Shown in pieces: positions 1-8,789 of a stretch of DNA of 64,000 bases. The stretch comes from Lentibacillus juripiscarius JCM 12147. GTDB taxonomy: Bacteria > Bacillota > Bacilli > Bacillales_D > Amphibacillaceae. The notes beneath the pieces are model-generated. The model was not told the origin of the DNA, made no database searches, and was given only the letters and a program-made list of their open reading frames with translations. Each line of letters starts with the position of its first letter. Within the stretch, counting starts at the first letter, position 1. Location: NCBI GenBank assembly GCA_001311805.1, contig BBCA01000002.1, positions 62,001 to 126,000 on the forward strand, in the 5' to 3' direction. The position numbers and the translations under genes are program-made.

Positions 1-70
1 TCCGGCACCGGCCGTCTTTTTCCTCGGGATGATGCTTTTGTGTCCCGGTTCCCAGAGGGTTTTCTCACGT

Positions 71-265
71 TCGGGTTGATATTTAGTAGCGACCGGTTGA
101 TTCCTGCCCTGAATCGGTTGATTCTTCTCGCCAACCGGTCGATTCCTGCCCTGAACCGGTTGATTCCTGCCCTGAACCGGTTGATTCTTCTCGCCAACCG
201 GTCGATTCCTGCCCTGAACCGGTTGATTCTTCCGGCATTCCCCGCACCAGAACTAACATTCCCAT
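71..265. repeat. 21-bp tandem repeat array at the end of the MFS gene
   Basis: About seven 21-bp units lie head to tail from roughly 94 to 240. Each begins CGGTTGATTC (or CGGTCGATTC) and ends in CCTGAAC or CGCCAAC, so two unit types alternate; a degraded half unit precedes at about 73. Because 21 is a multiple of three, the minus strand stays open and would read a heptad rich in E-S-T-G. That frame begins directly at the stop codon of the MFS gene. I see no sign that it is a real protein. The same period occurs in three other arrays in this window. Confidence 0.85.
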
Positions 266-1476
266 TTACTCAGTTGCCGTATCTGCTTCTAACACATACT
301 GGTCACGACCGGCTCCCATTCCAAAGGCCATCACCATTATCGCCACACAAATTAGCGTAATCAGCGGCACGGTCCACGCATGGGTCATATCATACAGAAA
401 ACCAATGAACATCGGTCCGACGGCTGCCAATGTATATCCGAGCGACTGTGCCATCCCAGACAGCTCTGCCGCATGCCGAGAATTGCGTGCGCGCATTCCC
501 AAAAAGCAAGCGCCAGTGCAAAAGTTCCGCTTAGTGTAATCCCGATCAGAATGGTGCTTATGACCATCACCACAAAGGAGTCACCGATCTGCAAACCGCT
601 GTAACCGCCAAGCGCACACAGCCCCAATGCCAGAACAATGCTGCGCTGTGATTTTAGCTTGCTGGCAACAACCGGCACAGCAAAACTGGCCGGAAGCCCG
701 ATAAACTGGGCGAACGACAGCATCCAGCCGGCGGTTCCCATGCTCAATCCATTGTCATGCAAAATTTCCGGCAGCCATGAAATCGTGACATAAAATATGA
801 ACGACTGCAGCCCCATGTAACAGGCAACCTGCCAAGCGAGTGGGGACGACCACATTCGGTTGTCGCGCACACTCGCATATTTCATATCAGCATCTTCATC
901 TTCTTTAGCTTTTCTTGACAAATAGATCCAGACGATTATTCCCAGAACAGCCGGTGCCACCCAAACAAAAGTGCCAGCTGCCAGCCCGTACCAAGTCCCT
1001 CTGCAAACGGTATGCTCAATCCGGAAGCGGCAGCGGCAAACGTGCCCATCGCCGTCGTATATACACTCGTCATCAGACCGACTTTTGCGGGAATTTTTCC
1101 TTAATCACACCGGGCAAGAGAACATTAAGAATGGCAATTCCCATTCCAATGAACAGTGTCCCAGCAAAAGGAGGAGCATAACCGATATGGACCGTATGCT
1201 GATTCCAAACAAAAGCAGGATAAGCCCTGCAATTATCGTTCGTTCATTGGTAAAACGATTGCCGAGTCTAGGAGCAACCGGTGACATAAATGCAAAAGCA
1301 ATCAGCGGAAGACTTGTCAGCATCCCCGCACTCCAGTTAGATAAACCGACATCATCACGGATAATGCCAATCACCGGACCAACCGATGTAATTGCCGGAC
1401 GCAGATTAAACGCCACAAGCACAATTCCTGCAACAAGCAGGAAACGATATAGCTGTTTTGGATGATTATGTGTCAT
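266..1476 (-). CDS. CynX/NimT-type MFS transporter (frameshifted)
   Basis: This encodes a major facilitator of about 400 residues, probably an exporter or cyanate/nitroimidazole-type permease in the cytoplasmic membrane. The N-terminus carries the family signature FNLRPAITSVGPVIG followed by DDVGLS and SAGMLTSLPL, and the centre contains further hydrophobic helices (YMGLQSFIFYVTISWLPEIL). The reading frame changes around 960-1105 and again near 490, yet each piece continues the same protein, so I read it as one gene. The C-terminal piece ends TATE at 266. Substrate is unknown. It is transcribed away from the CheA-like gene and ends in the 21-bp repeat array. Confidence 0.8.
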
Positions 1477-1854
1477 TTTTCAAATTCCCTTCTGCAAAAC
1501 TCAGCGGACTGCAGCAAGGCCAGCACAACATATGTAAAGTGCCGCGAAACTGCAACCCACAATTTAAGGCGCTTTATTTTATTGAAATCCCGATAAAATT
1601 CCCTTCCTACTATAGCATAACGACCGTGATTCAAAAAGATAAGTGGCTAAGTTAATGGTTAGTCTTTCGGGTTGAGATATGCCGCTGACAGAATGATATC
1701 TGCTGTAAACCTGGTTGATGTGCCACGCTACTCCAGTGGATATTTTTCCCTATCCACTCCACTGCAAAAGTCTTTCACAAAGTAGAACCAGGTGCAAGGA
1801 AATTTTCCCCATACCTGGTTTCATACTGAACATAGAAAGGAGGCATCGTTACTA
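1477..1854. other. Intergenic region with two hairpins, no gene
   Basis: No credible coding frame is visible. Two inverted repeats occur: AGTGGATA/TATCCACT at 1735-1758 and AACCAGGT/ACCTGGTT at 1786-1820. The second lies just after the stop of the CheA-like gene and could end its transcript, although neither hairpin has a clear U-run on the minus strand. Confidence 0.5.
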
Positions 1855-2936
1855 TCAGGAAGTCAGTGGCAACTGAATGGAAAACTTGCTCCCTGTACCT
1901 TGTTCAGATTCTACTGCTATATTCCCGTCAAGTTCTTCAACTTTCATACGTACAGCATCCAGACCAACACCCCGGCCTGAGATATCGGACACATTTTCCG
2001 AAGTACTGAACCCGGAAGAAAAAATAAACCGATAAACATCCTCTTCTTCAACATGCGCCGCACGATCCGCGGAAAGCAACCCATTTTCAATTGCCTTTTT
2101 CGCGACTTCTTCCCGGCTCATGCCAGCTCCATCATCCTCTATTTCAAAGAACACATGAGTACCGCTATTATATGCTCTTAGTGTCAGGTTGCCCTTTTCC
2201 GGCTTTCCTTTTGCCTTTCGCTCTTCCGGTGACTCGATTCCGTGGTCAACGGAATTTCGAATTAGGTGGACAAGCAGATCACCGATTTCAAACGCTACCG
2301 TCCGATCCAGTTCAGCTTCTCCCCCGATAATGTCAAAATCTATTTTCTTGTTCAGATCCTCGGCAAGCCCCCGCACCATCTGTGGGAACCGGTTGAAGAC
2401 CAGTTCCACTGGCGCCTTTCGCATCGTCCGGGCTACACGCTGCATATCCAGCTGATTATCATCCAGCGCCAATTCTGTTGCGGTGGCCATTCCCCTTTCA
2501 TATTGCTTCCCTAACAGCGGACTTTTTCCTTCCCGAGCTCATCCATCCGTTCAGCGGGACCACTGCCATCCTCCCCGCTGTTGATGGCACCAACTAATTT
2601 CTCCATGTCCTCTAGTGTCTCCATAAGCGTGTTAATAACTTGTTCCGTCACAGGTAGCTCCCTCTTCCGGATTTTGTCGAGGACATTTTCCATTTTATGT
2701 ATCAAAGAAGCGATGTCATGGAATTTCATCATCGCCGCCATCCCCTTCAACGTGTGTGCCGAGCGAAAGATTTCATCTAAAACGGCAAAATCGAAGGGAT
2801 GTTTTTCCAGCTCTAGCAAATTGTCGCTGATTGACAGTAAAAGTTCATTCGTTTCATCAAGAAATAACACCATGTATTCATCTGTATTCATTTGAAGCCT
2901 CCTATCCTCTGTCAGGGCTTTGCCTCTCCCTCCCAA
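1855..2936 (-). CDS. Minimal CheA-like histidine kinase (P1 + P4 only)
   Basis: The first 130 residues are a CheA-type Hpt (P1) domain with the phospho-acceptor motif SAHTLKGMAAMM. After one frame change near 2510 the protein continues as the end of P3 (VFNRFPQMVRGLAEDLNKKID) and a full P4 ATPase domain: N box LIRNSVDHGIE, DDGAGM, then SGRGVGLDAVR and GTGSKFSIQLPL. It then stops. The CheY/CheB-binding P2 domain, most of the P3 dimerisation domain and the CheW-like P5 domain are absent, giving about 360 residues against about 670 in normal CheA. No other chemotaxis gene is nearby. It may be a decayed cheA or a genuine minimal kinase. It lies behind a c-di-GMP riboswitch, which argues for retained regulation. 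Confidence 0.75.
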
Positions 2937-2946
2937 ACCACTTCAA

Positions 2947-2983
2947 AATAAAAAGGCTATTCAAAAGGACATGAATAGCCAAA
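2947..2983 (-). terminator. Intrinsic terminator, expression platform of the riboswitch
   Basis: On the minus strand GGCTATTCATG and GAATAGCC form a stem closed by a short loop and are followed by TTTTTATTTT. It sits between the riboswitch aptamer and the start of the CheA-like gene, the expected place for a transcriptional expression platform. Confidence 0.8.
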
Positions 2984-2991
2984 AATGGATG

Positions 2992-3098
2992 CAAATAATG
3001 GCAGCCAGGCGATCGTGGTGCTGGTCAGATTCCATGCACGTTAGACCCTCGGCTTTGCGTCCTGTCCTTTCGAAGCAGTTTGCCTTTATCTTTTTTAT
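2992..3098 (-). ncRNA. Cyclic di-GMP-I (GEMM-I) riboswitch
   Basis: Read on the minus strand, the leader contains the GEMM-I core in order: GGCAAACTGC, a stem capped by CTTCGAAAGG (GAAA tetraloop), GGACGCAAAGCC, GGGTCTAA, then the distal stem ending ATCGCCTGGCTGCC. These are the conserved ligand-binding and tetraloop/receptor elements of the class I cyclic di-GMP aptamer. A promoter lies directly upstream and an intrinsic terminator directly downstream, so ligand binding should switch termination before the CheA-like gene. Whether it is an on or off switch cannot be read with confidence. Ends are approximate. Confidence 0.88.
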
Positions 3099-3128
3099 AA
3101 AAATGTCTTCGTAAAAACTCCTTTCTTT

Positions 3129-3158
3129 ATTATAATCGGACTTCCTGACACAAAGCAA
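3129..3158 (-). promoter_or_regulatory. Sigma-A promoter of the c-di-GMP riboswitch transcript
   Basis: On the minus strand TTGCTT (3153-3158) and a perfect TATAAT (3129-3134) are separated by 18 bases. Transcription would begin near 3121, a short distance before the aptamer. Confidence 0.65.
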
Positions 3159-3187
3159 CAGCAACCAGCCAAAAGTTACCGTACGAT

Positions 3188-3433
3188 TTAACCTGCTTCC
3201 TGGCCATGGTCATTCATAAGGGAATCTTTAAGCAAAACATGGCCATACAGCCACTTCCATTGATTGACCGTGAACTTCATCCTAGTATCACTCAGGGGAT
3301 CATGATTTTTCCGTTCCCTCATATTCAGGGAGTCCGCAGCCACACCGTTTTCCAGCATCTGAAGTAAATGTCGGTCGATTAACCATGGAACTCGACGCTT
3401 TTGCAGATGAATCTGGATTCGACTTTTATACAT
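3188..3433 (-). CDS. Possible small hypothetical protein (81 aa)
   Basis: An open frame of 81 codons starts at ATG 3433 with AGGGGA immediately before it, so the spacing is too short to be convincing. The product is basic and polar with no motif, membrane segment or family that I recognise. It lies upstream of the riboswitch promoter in the same direction. It could equally be a chance frame. Confidence 0.2.
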   Translation of the reverse strand: MYKSRIQIHLQKRRVPWLIDRHLLQMLENGVAADSLNMRERKNHDPLSDTRMKFTVNQWKWLYGHVLLKDSLMNDHGQEAG

Positions 3434-3958
3434 TCCCCTGCATAGGTGGAAAAATCGCCCTTCCCTGCATCAAATGTCCTATGAGCCTCCCATAATCCAA
3501 AAGTCCCTCTTGAAAGCAGCACCCACCCCAGTCAGAAAGTCCCGGTTCATGCACAAAAATAAATCTGTTCCCCGTGTTGTGCCACAGCAGCACAAAATGA
3601 ATGTTCCAAGCCTCTATTATTCATCCCCAAACCAACCTTCTCTCCGAATATATTTTATTTTCTCACTTCTATTATACACAAAGGTCAAGTGCTGAGGTTT
3701 CGTGGCCAGTTTTGTCGAATGTATTGCTTCCATTCATTTTCCATGTTAAAAACTGTCGAATGATGAATATGTTTGTCGTGTTTTAGTGCGGAAACAGGCT
3801 GGCTTTTACTTATTTTTCCTTTCGCCTATAAATATGTATTTTTGTGAATGTTTTCATAAAAAGTCGGACCGATCCGCTACTAAGGTATTGCTTTTTCTCA
3901 CGAGACATGCTACTGCTTTTCAAAATGCTTTTCCTTTTCCTTTAAGGGGCTCTCTAGG
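3434..3958. other. AT-rich intergenic region, no supported gene
   Basis: I find no frame with a good ribosome binding site and recognisable product here on either strand. A TATAAT-like element on the minus strand near 3680 could be a promoter, but nothing convincing follows it. Confidence 0.4.
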
Positions 3959-4097
3959 TATAATGTAGGAAGTAAGGTGCATATAGTAATAAGACCACAG
4001 CCTTCACTGTGGTCTATGGATAAGCGGTTCTCGAGAAGAATTGGCTATCCGGAAATAGACCTCTTGCTACTGTCATGTGCGGGGAGGTCTATTTTTT
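3959..4097 (+). ncRNA. Convergent antitoxin RNA of the type I toxin (RatA-like)
   Basis: A perfect TATAAT at 3959-3964 (weak -35) would start an RNA near 3971. The RNA contains a strong hairpin AGACCACAG/CTGTGGTCT (3992-4015). It ends at a second hairpin AATAGACCTC/GAGGTCTATT (4054-4093) followed by a run of six T. It runs towards the toxin gene on the other strand and overlaps its last codons and 3' untranslated region, the same geometry as txpA/ratA and bsrG/SR4 of B. subtilis, where a tail-to-tail RNA pairs with the toxin mRNA. No protein is encoded. Identity rests on geometry, not on sequence similarity. Confidence 0.65.
4054..4097 (+). terminator. Terminator of the antitoxin RNA, shared with the toxin 3' end
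   Basis: A 10-bp stem AATAGACCTC/GAGGTCTATT is followed on the plus strand by ATTTTTTATT. The hairpin overlaps the toxin stop codon at 4089-4091, so both transcripts share it. Confidence 0.8.
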
Positions 4098-4184
4098 ATT
4101 GATGAGCTCCACGATGAGTGTCACCAAGCAAATTAGCAGGGTACCGAAGCTCGTCAGTACCATCAGCACTTCAAATATTCCCAA
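4089..4184 (-). CDS. Hol_Tox-type type I toxin peptide (31 aa)
   Basis: This tiny gene starts at TTG 4184 with a strong AAGGAGGTG eight bases upstream. The product begins MGIFEVLMVLTSFGTLLI, continues with CLVTLIVELI and ends NKK. It is a single hydrophobic helix with an E near the N-terminus, an FG-T-L-I-x-L-V-x-L-I-V core and a lysine tail, the pattern of the putative holin-like toxin family (TxpA/BsrG/YonT relatives) that depolarises or damages the membrane. A convergent RNA overlaps its 3' end. A LexA-box-like site covers its promoter, which suggests DNA-damage induction. The family call is from the sequence pattern; toxicity is inferred. Confidence 0.8.
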   Translation of the reverse strand: MGIFEVLMVLTSFGTLLICLVTLIVELINKK

Positions 4185-4249
4185 AGGCCTCACCTCCTTC
4201 ACCGGAAGGAATGGCCCTCTCCCTTTTGCGAGAACATTATCCATTCACT

Positions 4250-4290
4250 AGTATAGCACATTTTCTGCCACTAATGCGAACAAATGTTTG
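4250..4290 (-). promoter_or_regulatory. Toxin promoter with overlapping LexA/DinR box
   Basis: The minus strand has an extended -10, TGCTATACT, with TATACT at 4250-4255. The -35 region falls around 4273-4278. On the plus strand 4277-4290 reads CGAACAAATGTTTG, which matches the Gram-positive LexA consensus CGAACRNRYGTTYC at 13 of 14 positions. The box overlaps the edge of the -35, so bound LexA should block the polymerase. No gene reads away from the box on the other side, so the toxin is the only candidate target. Confidence 0.7.
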
Positions 4291-4472
4291 TTTTACATGG
4301 CCTTGACTATTATTGCTAACCCTATTCCGTAATAGAAGATTTCCGGGTATAAGATGACACCTTTGCCGATGGAATTCGAAAATAGCTGTACAGGGAGCTT
4401 CGTTGTATGCTTGTATAGTTCAGCATATGCGAAATTTTGCAGGGTTTGTAATTCATTTAGGGGAGAAAAGCG
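4291..4472. other. Spacer between toxin promoter and fabI terminator
   Basis: An open frame of 60 codons exists on the minus strand but has no ribosome binding site or recognisable product. I see no regulatory element here. Confidence 0.4.
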
Positions 4473-4512
4473 CAAAAAAAGCAGGCATCTATAAACAGAT
4501 GCCTGCTTTTAA
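4473..4512 (-). terminator. Terminator after fabI
   Basis: On the minus strand AAAAGCAGGCATCTG and AGATGCCTGCTTTTTTT form a long stem followed by T residues, 40 bases after the fabI stop. The flanking A-runs could make it work in both directions. Confidence 0.85.
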
Positions 4513-4552
4513 ATCGGAGCGGCCGCACGCACTGTGCCAACAGCCTCAATTA

Positions 4553-5331
4553 TTAGGAACCGGCGACGATATGAAAGCCGGAATCCACGTGCAGCACTTC
4601 ACCAGTTACTCCGCGTGCCAGATCACTCAGCAAGAACATGGTTGCATCTCCAACCTGATCCTGATCAACTTGGCGGCGGAGCGGTGCTTTTTCCTCGATA
4701 ACCGACATTTTCGTTAAAGCCGGAAACGCCTTTTGCCGACAGCGTGCGGATGGGGCCGGCCGAGACGGCGTTGACACGAACACCATCCTTGCCGACATCT
4801 TCCGCCAAATAACGAACACTGGCTTCCAACGCCGCCTTAGCCACGCCCATCACATTATAGTTCGGGACAACCCGTTCAGCACCGAGATACGTCTGCGTGA
4901 CAATACCGCCGCCCTCGGTCATCAGCTTTCTTGCCTCACGCGTCACGGCAACGAGCGAATACGCGCTAATATTCTGCGCAGTCAGGTACCCATCACGGGA
5001 CGTATCGGCATACTCACCCTGAAGCTCGTCCGTGTTGGCAAACGCAACCGAATGGACAAGCCCATGAATCGTGCCATTCGTTTCACCAATTTCCTGGAAT
5101 GCTTGTTTGATGCTGTCATCATCTTCCACATCACAAGCAACCACCATCTGCGGCTCAATGTCATTTTTCTCGAGCAATTTTTCCAGCTTCTGCTTGGAAC
5201 GCTCCTGCCGGTATGTGAAAATTAGTTTCGCCCCCGGCGTTGTGGAGGGACTTAGTAATCCCCCACGCAATGCTGCGGTTATTCGCAACACCCATAACAA
5301 CAATCGTTTTATCCTGCAAGATAGCACTCAT
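4553..5331 (-). CDS. fabI: Enoyl-ACP reductase FabI (two frameshifts)
   Basis: FabI carries out the last reduction of fatty acid elongation, turning enoyl-ACP into acyl-ACP with NAD(P)H. The start [17 protein letters not shown] is set by GGAGGT seven bases upstream of ATG 5331. Visible family features are the nucleotide loop [12 protein letters not shown], the catalytic Y-x6-K in YNVMGVAK, and the C-terminal [13 protein letters not shown]. The frame slips near 5240 and near 4700, but all three pieces join into a normal protein of about 258 residues, so I regard the breaks as sequence errors. It is followed by a strong terminator and appears to be a single-gene unit. Confidence 0.92.
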
Positions 5332-5479
5332 ATATGTACCTCCGTAAAAAGGGTTATATACATAATGTAGCACAATTAGGACCAGGTGTTAAATGGAGAA
5401 GGGAACTAGACTGGGAAAATATTTTTGGAACCGTATTCTCGGGCTAAGCAAGGTAATCCCGGTAGGACACTCTTTCAGA

Positions 5480-6474
5480 TTATTCGGCTGAAGCCATAGC
5501 TTTATATTTTGACCAGTGCATGACTGCTAGCTGCAGCTCATTATTGACAATAACTCCGACTTTAATTGCCAACGTGTTCGACATGTTTCGACGAAATTCG
5601 GGCGGTGACAGGCACTGCCGGCACCACAGGCACCGGCAGACCAGCGGCAAACACCAGCACCGAATGCCGCCGCCGACATTCACCCCCAATATCGCACGAT
5701 CATCGTTAAATTGTTCTCCGCGGATGCGTTGAAATTCTTCCAGCAATTGTTCTATGGTAAGTTTTTCTTTTTCCTTTTCGGTTAAATCTAAAATAACTTG
5801 TCCTCTATCCATCATAATCAGCCGGTTTCCCAAATCCAGCGCCTGTTGCATATTGTGGGTAACCATTAAAGTGGTTAAATCGAATTTCTTCACCATATCC
5901 TTGGTGATTTCCGTAATTAATTGTGCCCTGGATGGATCCAATGCCGCGGTATGTTCATCCAGCATTAAAATGTCCGGTTCTGTAAACGTAGCCATCAGTA
6001 AGGACAATGCCTGACGCTCGCCACCGGAAAGCAAGCCGACTTTAGCAGTGAGGCGGTCTTCCAGTCCAAGGTGTAATGTTTGTAAATACTCTTGAAACAT
6101 TGCCTTTCGTTTTTTCGTGACGCCAAGTTTGAGTTTGCGCTTTTTATTCCGTGCATAAGCCATTGCCAGATTTTCTTCAATGGTCATGGACGGTGCAGTC
6201 CCGGCCAGCGGATCTTGAAAAACGCGCCCGATAAACTGCGACCGCTTATATTCCGGCAGCTGGACAACTTGCTGATTGTTGATAAAAACATCACCAACAT
6301 CCGGAATAATATTGCCTGCAACGGTATTCATTAACGTTGATTTCCCTGCACCGTTACTGCCAATAACGGTAACAAAGTCCCCTTTTTCCAATTGCAGGTT
6401 AATCCGCTGCAAAGCCTCTTTTCGTCCGGGGTGCCCTCATTAAATGTAACGGAAATATCGTTTAGCTGCAGCAT
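5480..6474 (-). CDS. ABC transporter ATPase, TrpZ-like, with odd C-terminal tail
   Basis: This is the ATP-hydrolysing subunit of the ABC operon 5480-8599. Motifs seen are Walker A GSNGAGKST, signature LSGGERQA, Walker B DILMLDEHTAALDP and the switch histidine in MVTHNMQQAL. ATG 6474 directly follows the permease stop (TAAATG), so the two are translationally coupled; one frame slip near 6420 separates the first 20 residues from the rest. The normal protein should end soon after EQFNDDRAIL. Instead about 75 residues follow, starting with a Cys-rich stretch (CWCLPLVCRCLWCRQC). That tail is unlike the family and is probably read-through past a lost stop or a fusion with unrelated sequence. Confidence 0.82.
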
Positions 6475-7464
6475 TTACAAAACTCCCTTTACCTTTGATC
6501 CGCTAAGCTCTGCCCGTTTTTTCCTACGGCGCTTTCGTTCTTTCCGCGCTTTCATCACTTTTGGTGCCACTAAGGCAGCAATAACCAGCAGTGCCGTAAT
6601 CAGCTTCATATCACCGGTTTCCAGAAACTCCACTCTTAGTGCCATAGTGACAACGATTCGATAAATAACAGCACCGCCAATAACCGCCAGCGTTGTCCAG
6701 ACAATGGTCTTTGTTCCAAATAATGCTTCCCCTATGATGACAGAGGCCAAACCAATAATAATCATACCAATTCCCATACCAACGTCAGCAAAACCGCCAT
6801 ACTGCGCAATGAAAGCTCCTGATAAAGCGACAAGTGCATTGGAGATGCCAACACCTGTAATGATGAGTAAATCGGTATTTGCTGAAAAGCTGCGAATCAT
6901 GCGTTTATTATCCCCCGTCGCGCGCAAAGCCAGCCCAATCTCCGTTTTTAAATAGTAATCGGTTATAAATTTTATCAGAACAGTTACAACCATCATGACA
7001 AGCAAAAGGCCCCAGGTTTCCGGCAATTGATCCATACCAAGAGATGCCAGCATCCCATTCAGCAACCCATCAATTCCGGTTGCAGCCCACATCGTTTCCA
7101 ACTGTTTGAAAATCGTCGTTTCTTGTAATAAAGATAATGTTGGTTGCCCCATGATTCGTAAATTTATCGAATAAAGGGCAATCATCATCAAAATTCCGGA
7201 AAGCAGTGCATTAATATTCCCTTTTGCATGAAGGGATCCGGTGATACATCCGGCAATAAATCCGGCAATTGCCGCAAACAGGGTAGCCAAAATTGGTGGT
7301 ATCCCATTGACAATGGAGATTGAAGCAACGGCCGCACCCGTTACAAAACTTCCATCTACTGTCAAATCCGGAAAATCCAAAACACGGAAGGTTAAGTATA
7401 CCCCTAAAGCCATAATCGCATAAATAATTCCTGATTCAACTGCTCCAAACAATGCTATAAACAT
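6475..7464 (-). CDS. ABC transporter permease, TrpY-like (intact)
   Basis: This integral membrane subunit belongs to the branched-chain-type permease family (BPD_transp_2). ATG 7464 has GGAGGT eight bases upstream. It shows eight or more hydrophobic segments, starting MFIALFGAVESGIIYAIMAL, and the family cores GVYLTFRVLDFPDLTVDGS and GLALRATGDN. The tail KARKERKRRRKKR is cytoplasmic and basic. At 329 residues it has normal length and no frameshift. With the lipoprotein and ATPase it forms an importer of the TrpXYZ type, for which tryptophan or another small aromatic compound is the likely but unproven cargo. Confidence 0.88.
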   Translation of the reverse strand: MFIALFGAVESGIIYAIMALGVYLTFRVLDFPDLTVDGSFVTGAAVASISIVNGIPPILATLFAAIAGFIAGCITGSLHAKGNINALLSGILMMIALYSINLRIMGQPTLSLLQETTIFKQLETMWAATGIDGLLNGMLASLGMDQLPETWGLLLVMMVVTVLIKFITDYYLKTEIGLALRATGDNKRMIRSFSANTDLLIITGVGISNALVALSGAFIAQYGGFADVGMGIGMIIIGLASVIIGEALFGTKTIVWTTLAVIGGAVIYRIVVTMALRVEFLETGDMKLITALLVIAALVAPKVMKARKERKRRRKKRAELSGSKVKGVL

Positions 7465-7580
7465 GGTGTCCACCTCCACGTGTCTTTCTGCAATATATGT
7501 ACTGTTGTTATTTAGGTTAAGAAGTACAATGCAGCAAGCAGATACGGCTTCTACCTGCTGCGATTGTAATGAAGAATATG

Positions 7581-8599
7581 TTATTCTGCTTTTAGGATTT
7601 CTGCATTTTCGTCCCATTCATCGTTCCACTCAACGCCCTGTTCTTCAGCTGCCTGCTTGTTAATAAACAACTGTATCTCTTGTGGATGTTCAACAGCTAT
7701 CTCACTTGGCTTTTTATTCCCCTTCAGGATTTCCGCCGCCATTTCTCCTGTTCGGTAACCGATGGATTCGTAGTCAATTCCAAATGTGGCAAACCCGCCT
7801 TTTTCAAGGGAATCCGGTTCCCCTACGATCATTGGGATATCCTGTTCATTCGCTACACCGACAACACTATCCAATGCCGATACGACCGTATTGTCGGTAA
7901 TGATATAAAACACGTCTGCTTTACCGACAAGCGACTGGGCAGCCTGTTGTACTTCAGCAGAATTAGCCACGGTCCGTTCGGCAAACGATAGATCGGTTCC
8001 ATCCGCTGCATTTTTTACTGCTTCAATTTGTGTTACGGAATTTTTGCTCCCCGGCATTATAAACCAACCCGACGTTGGCCTCTTCAAAATTATCCGCAAT
8101 AAATTGAACGGTCTTTTTGATTGCATCCGGATGAAGATCCACCACACCGGTAATGTTGTCTCCCGGCTGATCCATGGATTCAACCAGCCCAGCTTCAACT
8201 GCGTCCGTTACAGATGTAAACACAATGGGAATATCATCTGCAGCCTGTACCGCGCCAAGTGCACTAGGCGTCGAATTGGCAAAGATTAAATCCACTTGGT
8301 CCGCTACAAAATTATTCGCAATAGGGGTGACATTGTTTTGATCCCCCTGAGCACTTTGCAAATCATATTCCACATTCAAGTCGGCGTCTTCTAGTGCATC
8401 CTGAAAGCCTTGATATGCCGCATCAAGGGACGGATGCTCGACAATTTTGCGTAGCACCGATCTGATACGTTTTTTCTCCGTCTGCAGCATCAGCATCGCT
8501 CGAGCTTGAACCGTCACTCTCATTATTTTTACTGCCACCACATGCAGTCATAACCATGAATGTAATAAGTGCAATGACAAGCAATAAACCTTTTTTCAT
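7581..8599 (-). CDS. ABC substrate-binding lipoprotein, TrpX-like (two frameshifts)
   Basis: This is the extracellular solute receptor of the transporter (ABC_sub_bind family, PF04392 type). ATG 8599 gives a lipoprotein signal peptide MKKGLLLVIALITFMVMTAC with the lipobox cysteine followed by GGSKNN and a Ser/Asp-rich linker. The mature domain contains EHPSLDAAYQGFQDAL, IFANSTPSALGA, PIVFTSVTDAVEAGLV and FATFGIDYESIGYRTGEMAA, typical of the family. Frame slips lie near 8470 and 8045. No tryptophan-responsive leader or T-box is visible upstream; a plain sigma-A promoter is. Confidence 0.87.
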
Positions 8600-8655
8600 C
8601 TTTTCAACCCCTCGCTAGTTATTTGACTTTTTTATATAGTTAAAAATTACTGCCA

Positions 8656-8683
8656 ATTATATCACAGGGCTTAGAAGAGTCAA
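8656..8683 (-). promoter_or_regulatory. Sigma-A promoter of the ABC operon
   Basis: On the minus strand TTGACT (8678-8683) and TATAAT (8656-8661) are spaced by 16 bases, about 55 bases upstream of the lipoprotein start. Confidence 0.7.
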
Positions 8684-8789
8684 GATGTTTCAGCCAACTT
8701 TATAGAACCGGAAATAAAATTTTAAGCACCAGTTTTAAGGGGCTTGCAACCGTAGTGCAACTATTTATCGGAGGTGGTTTCTCATAGAT

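Noticed and set aside
83..265. Frame encoding ESTG heptads as a protein gene
   Set aside because: It is fully explained by the 21-bp period; no independent start signal is seen.
4293..4475. 60-codon frame on the minus strand
   Set aside because: No ribosome binding site, no family resemblance, and it lies between a promoter and a terminator.
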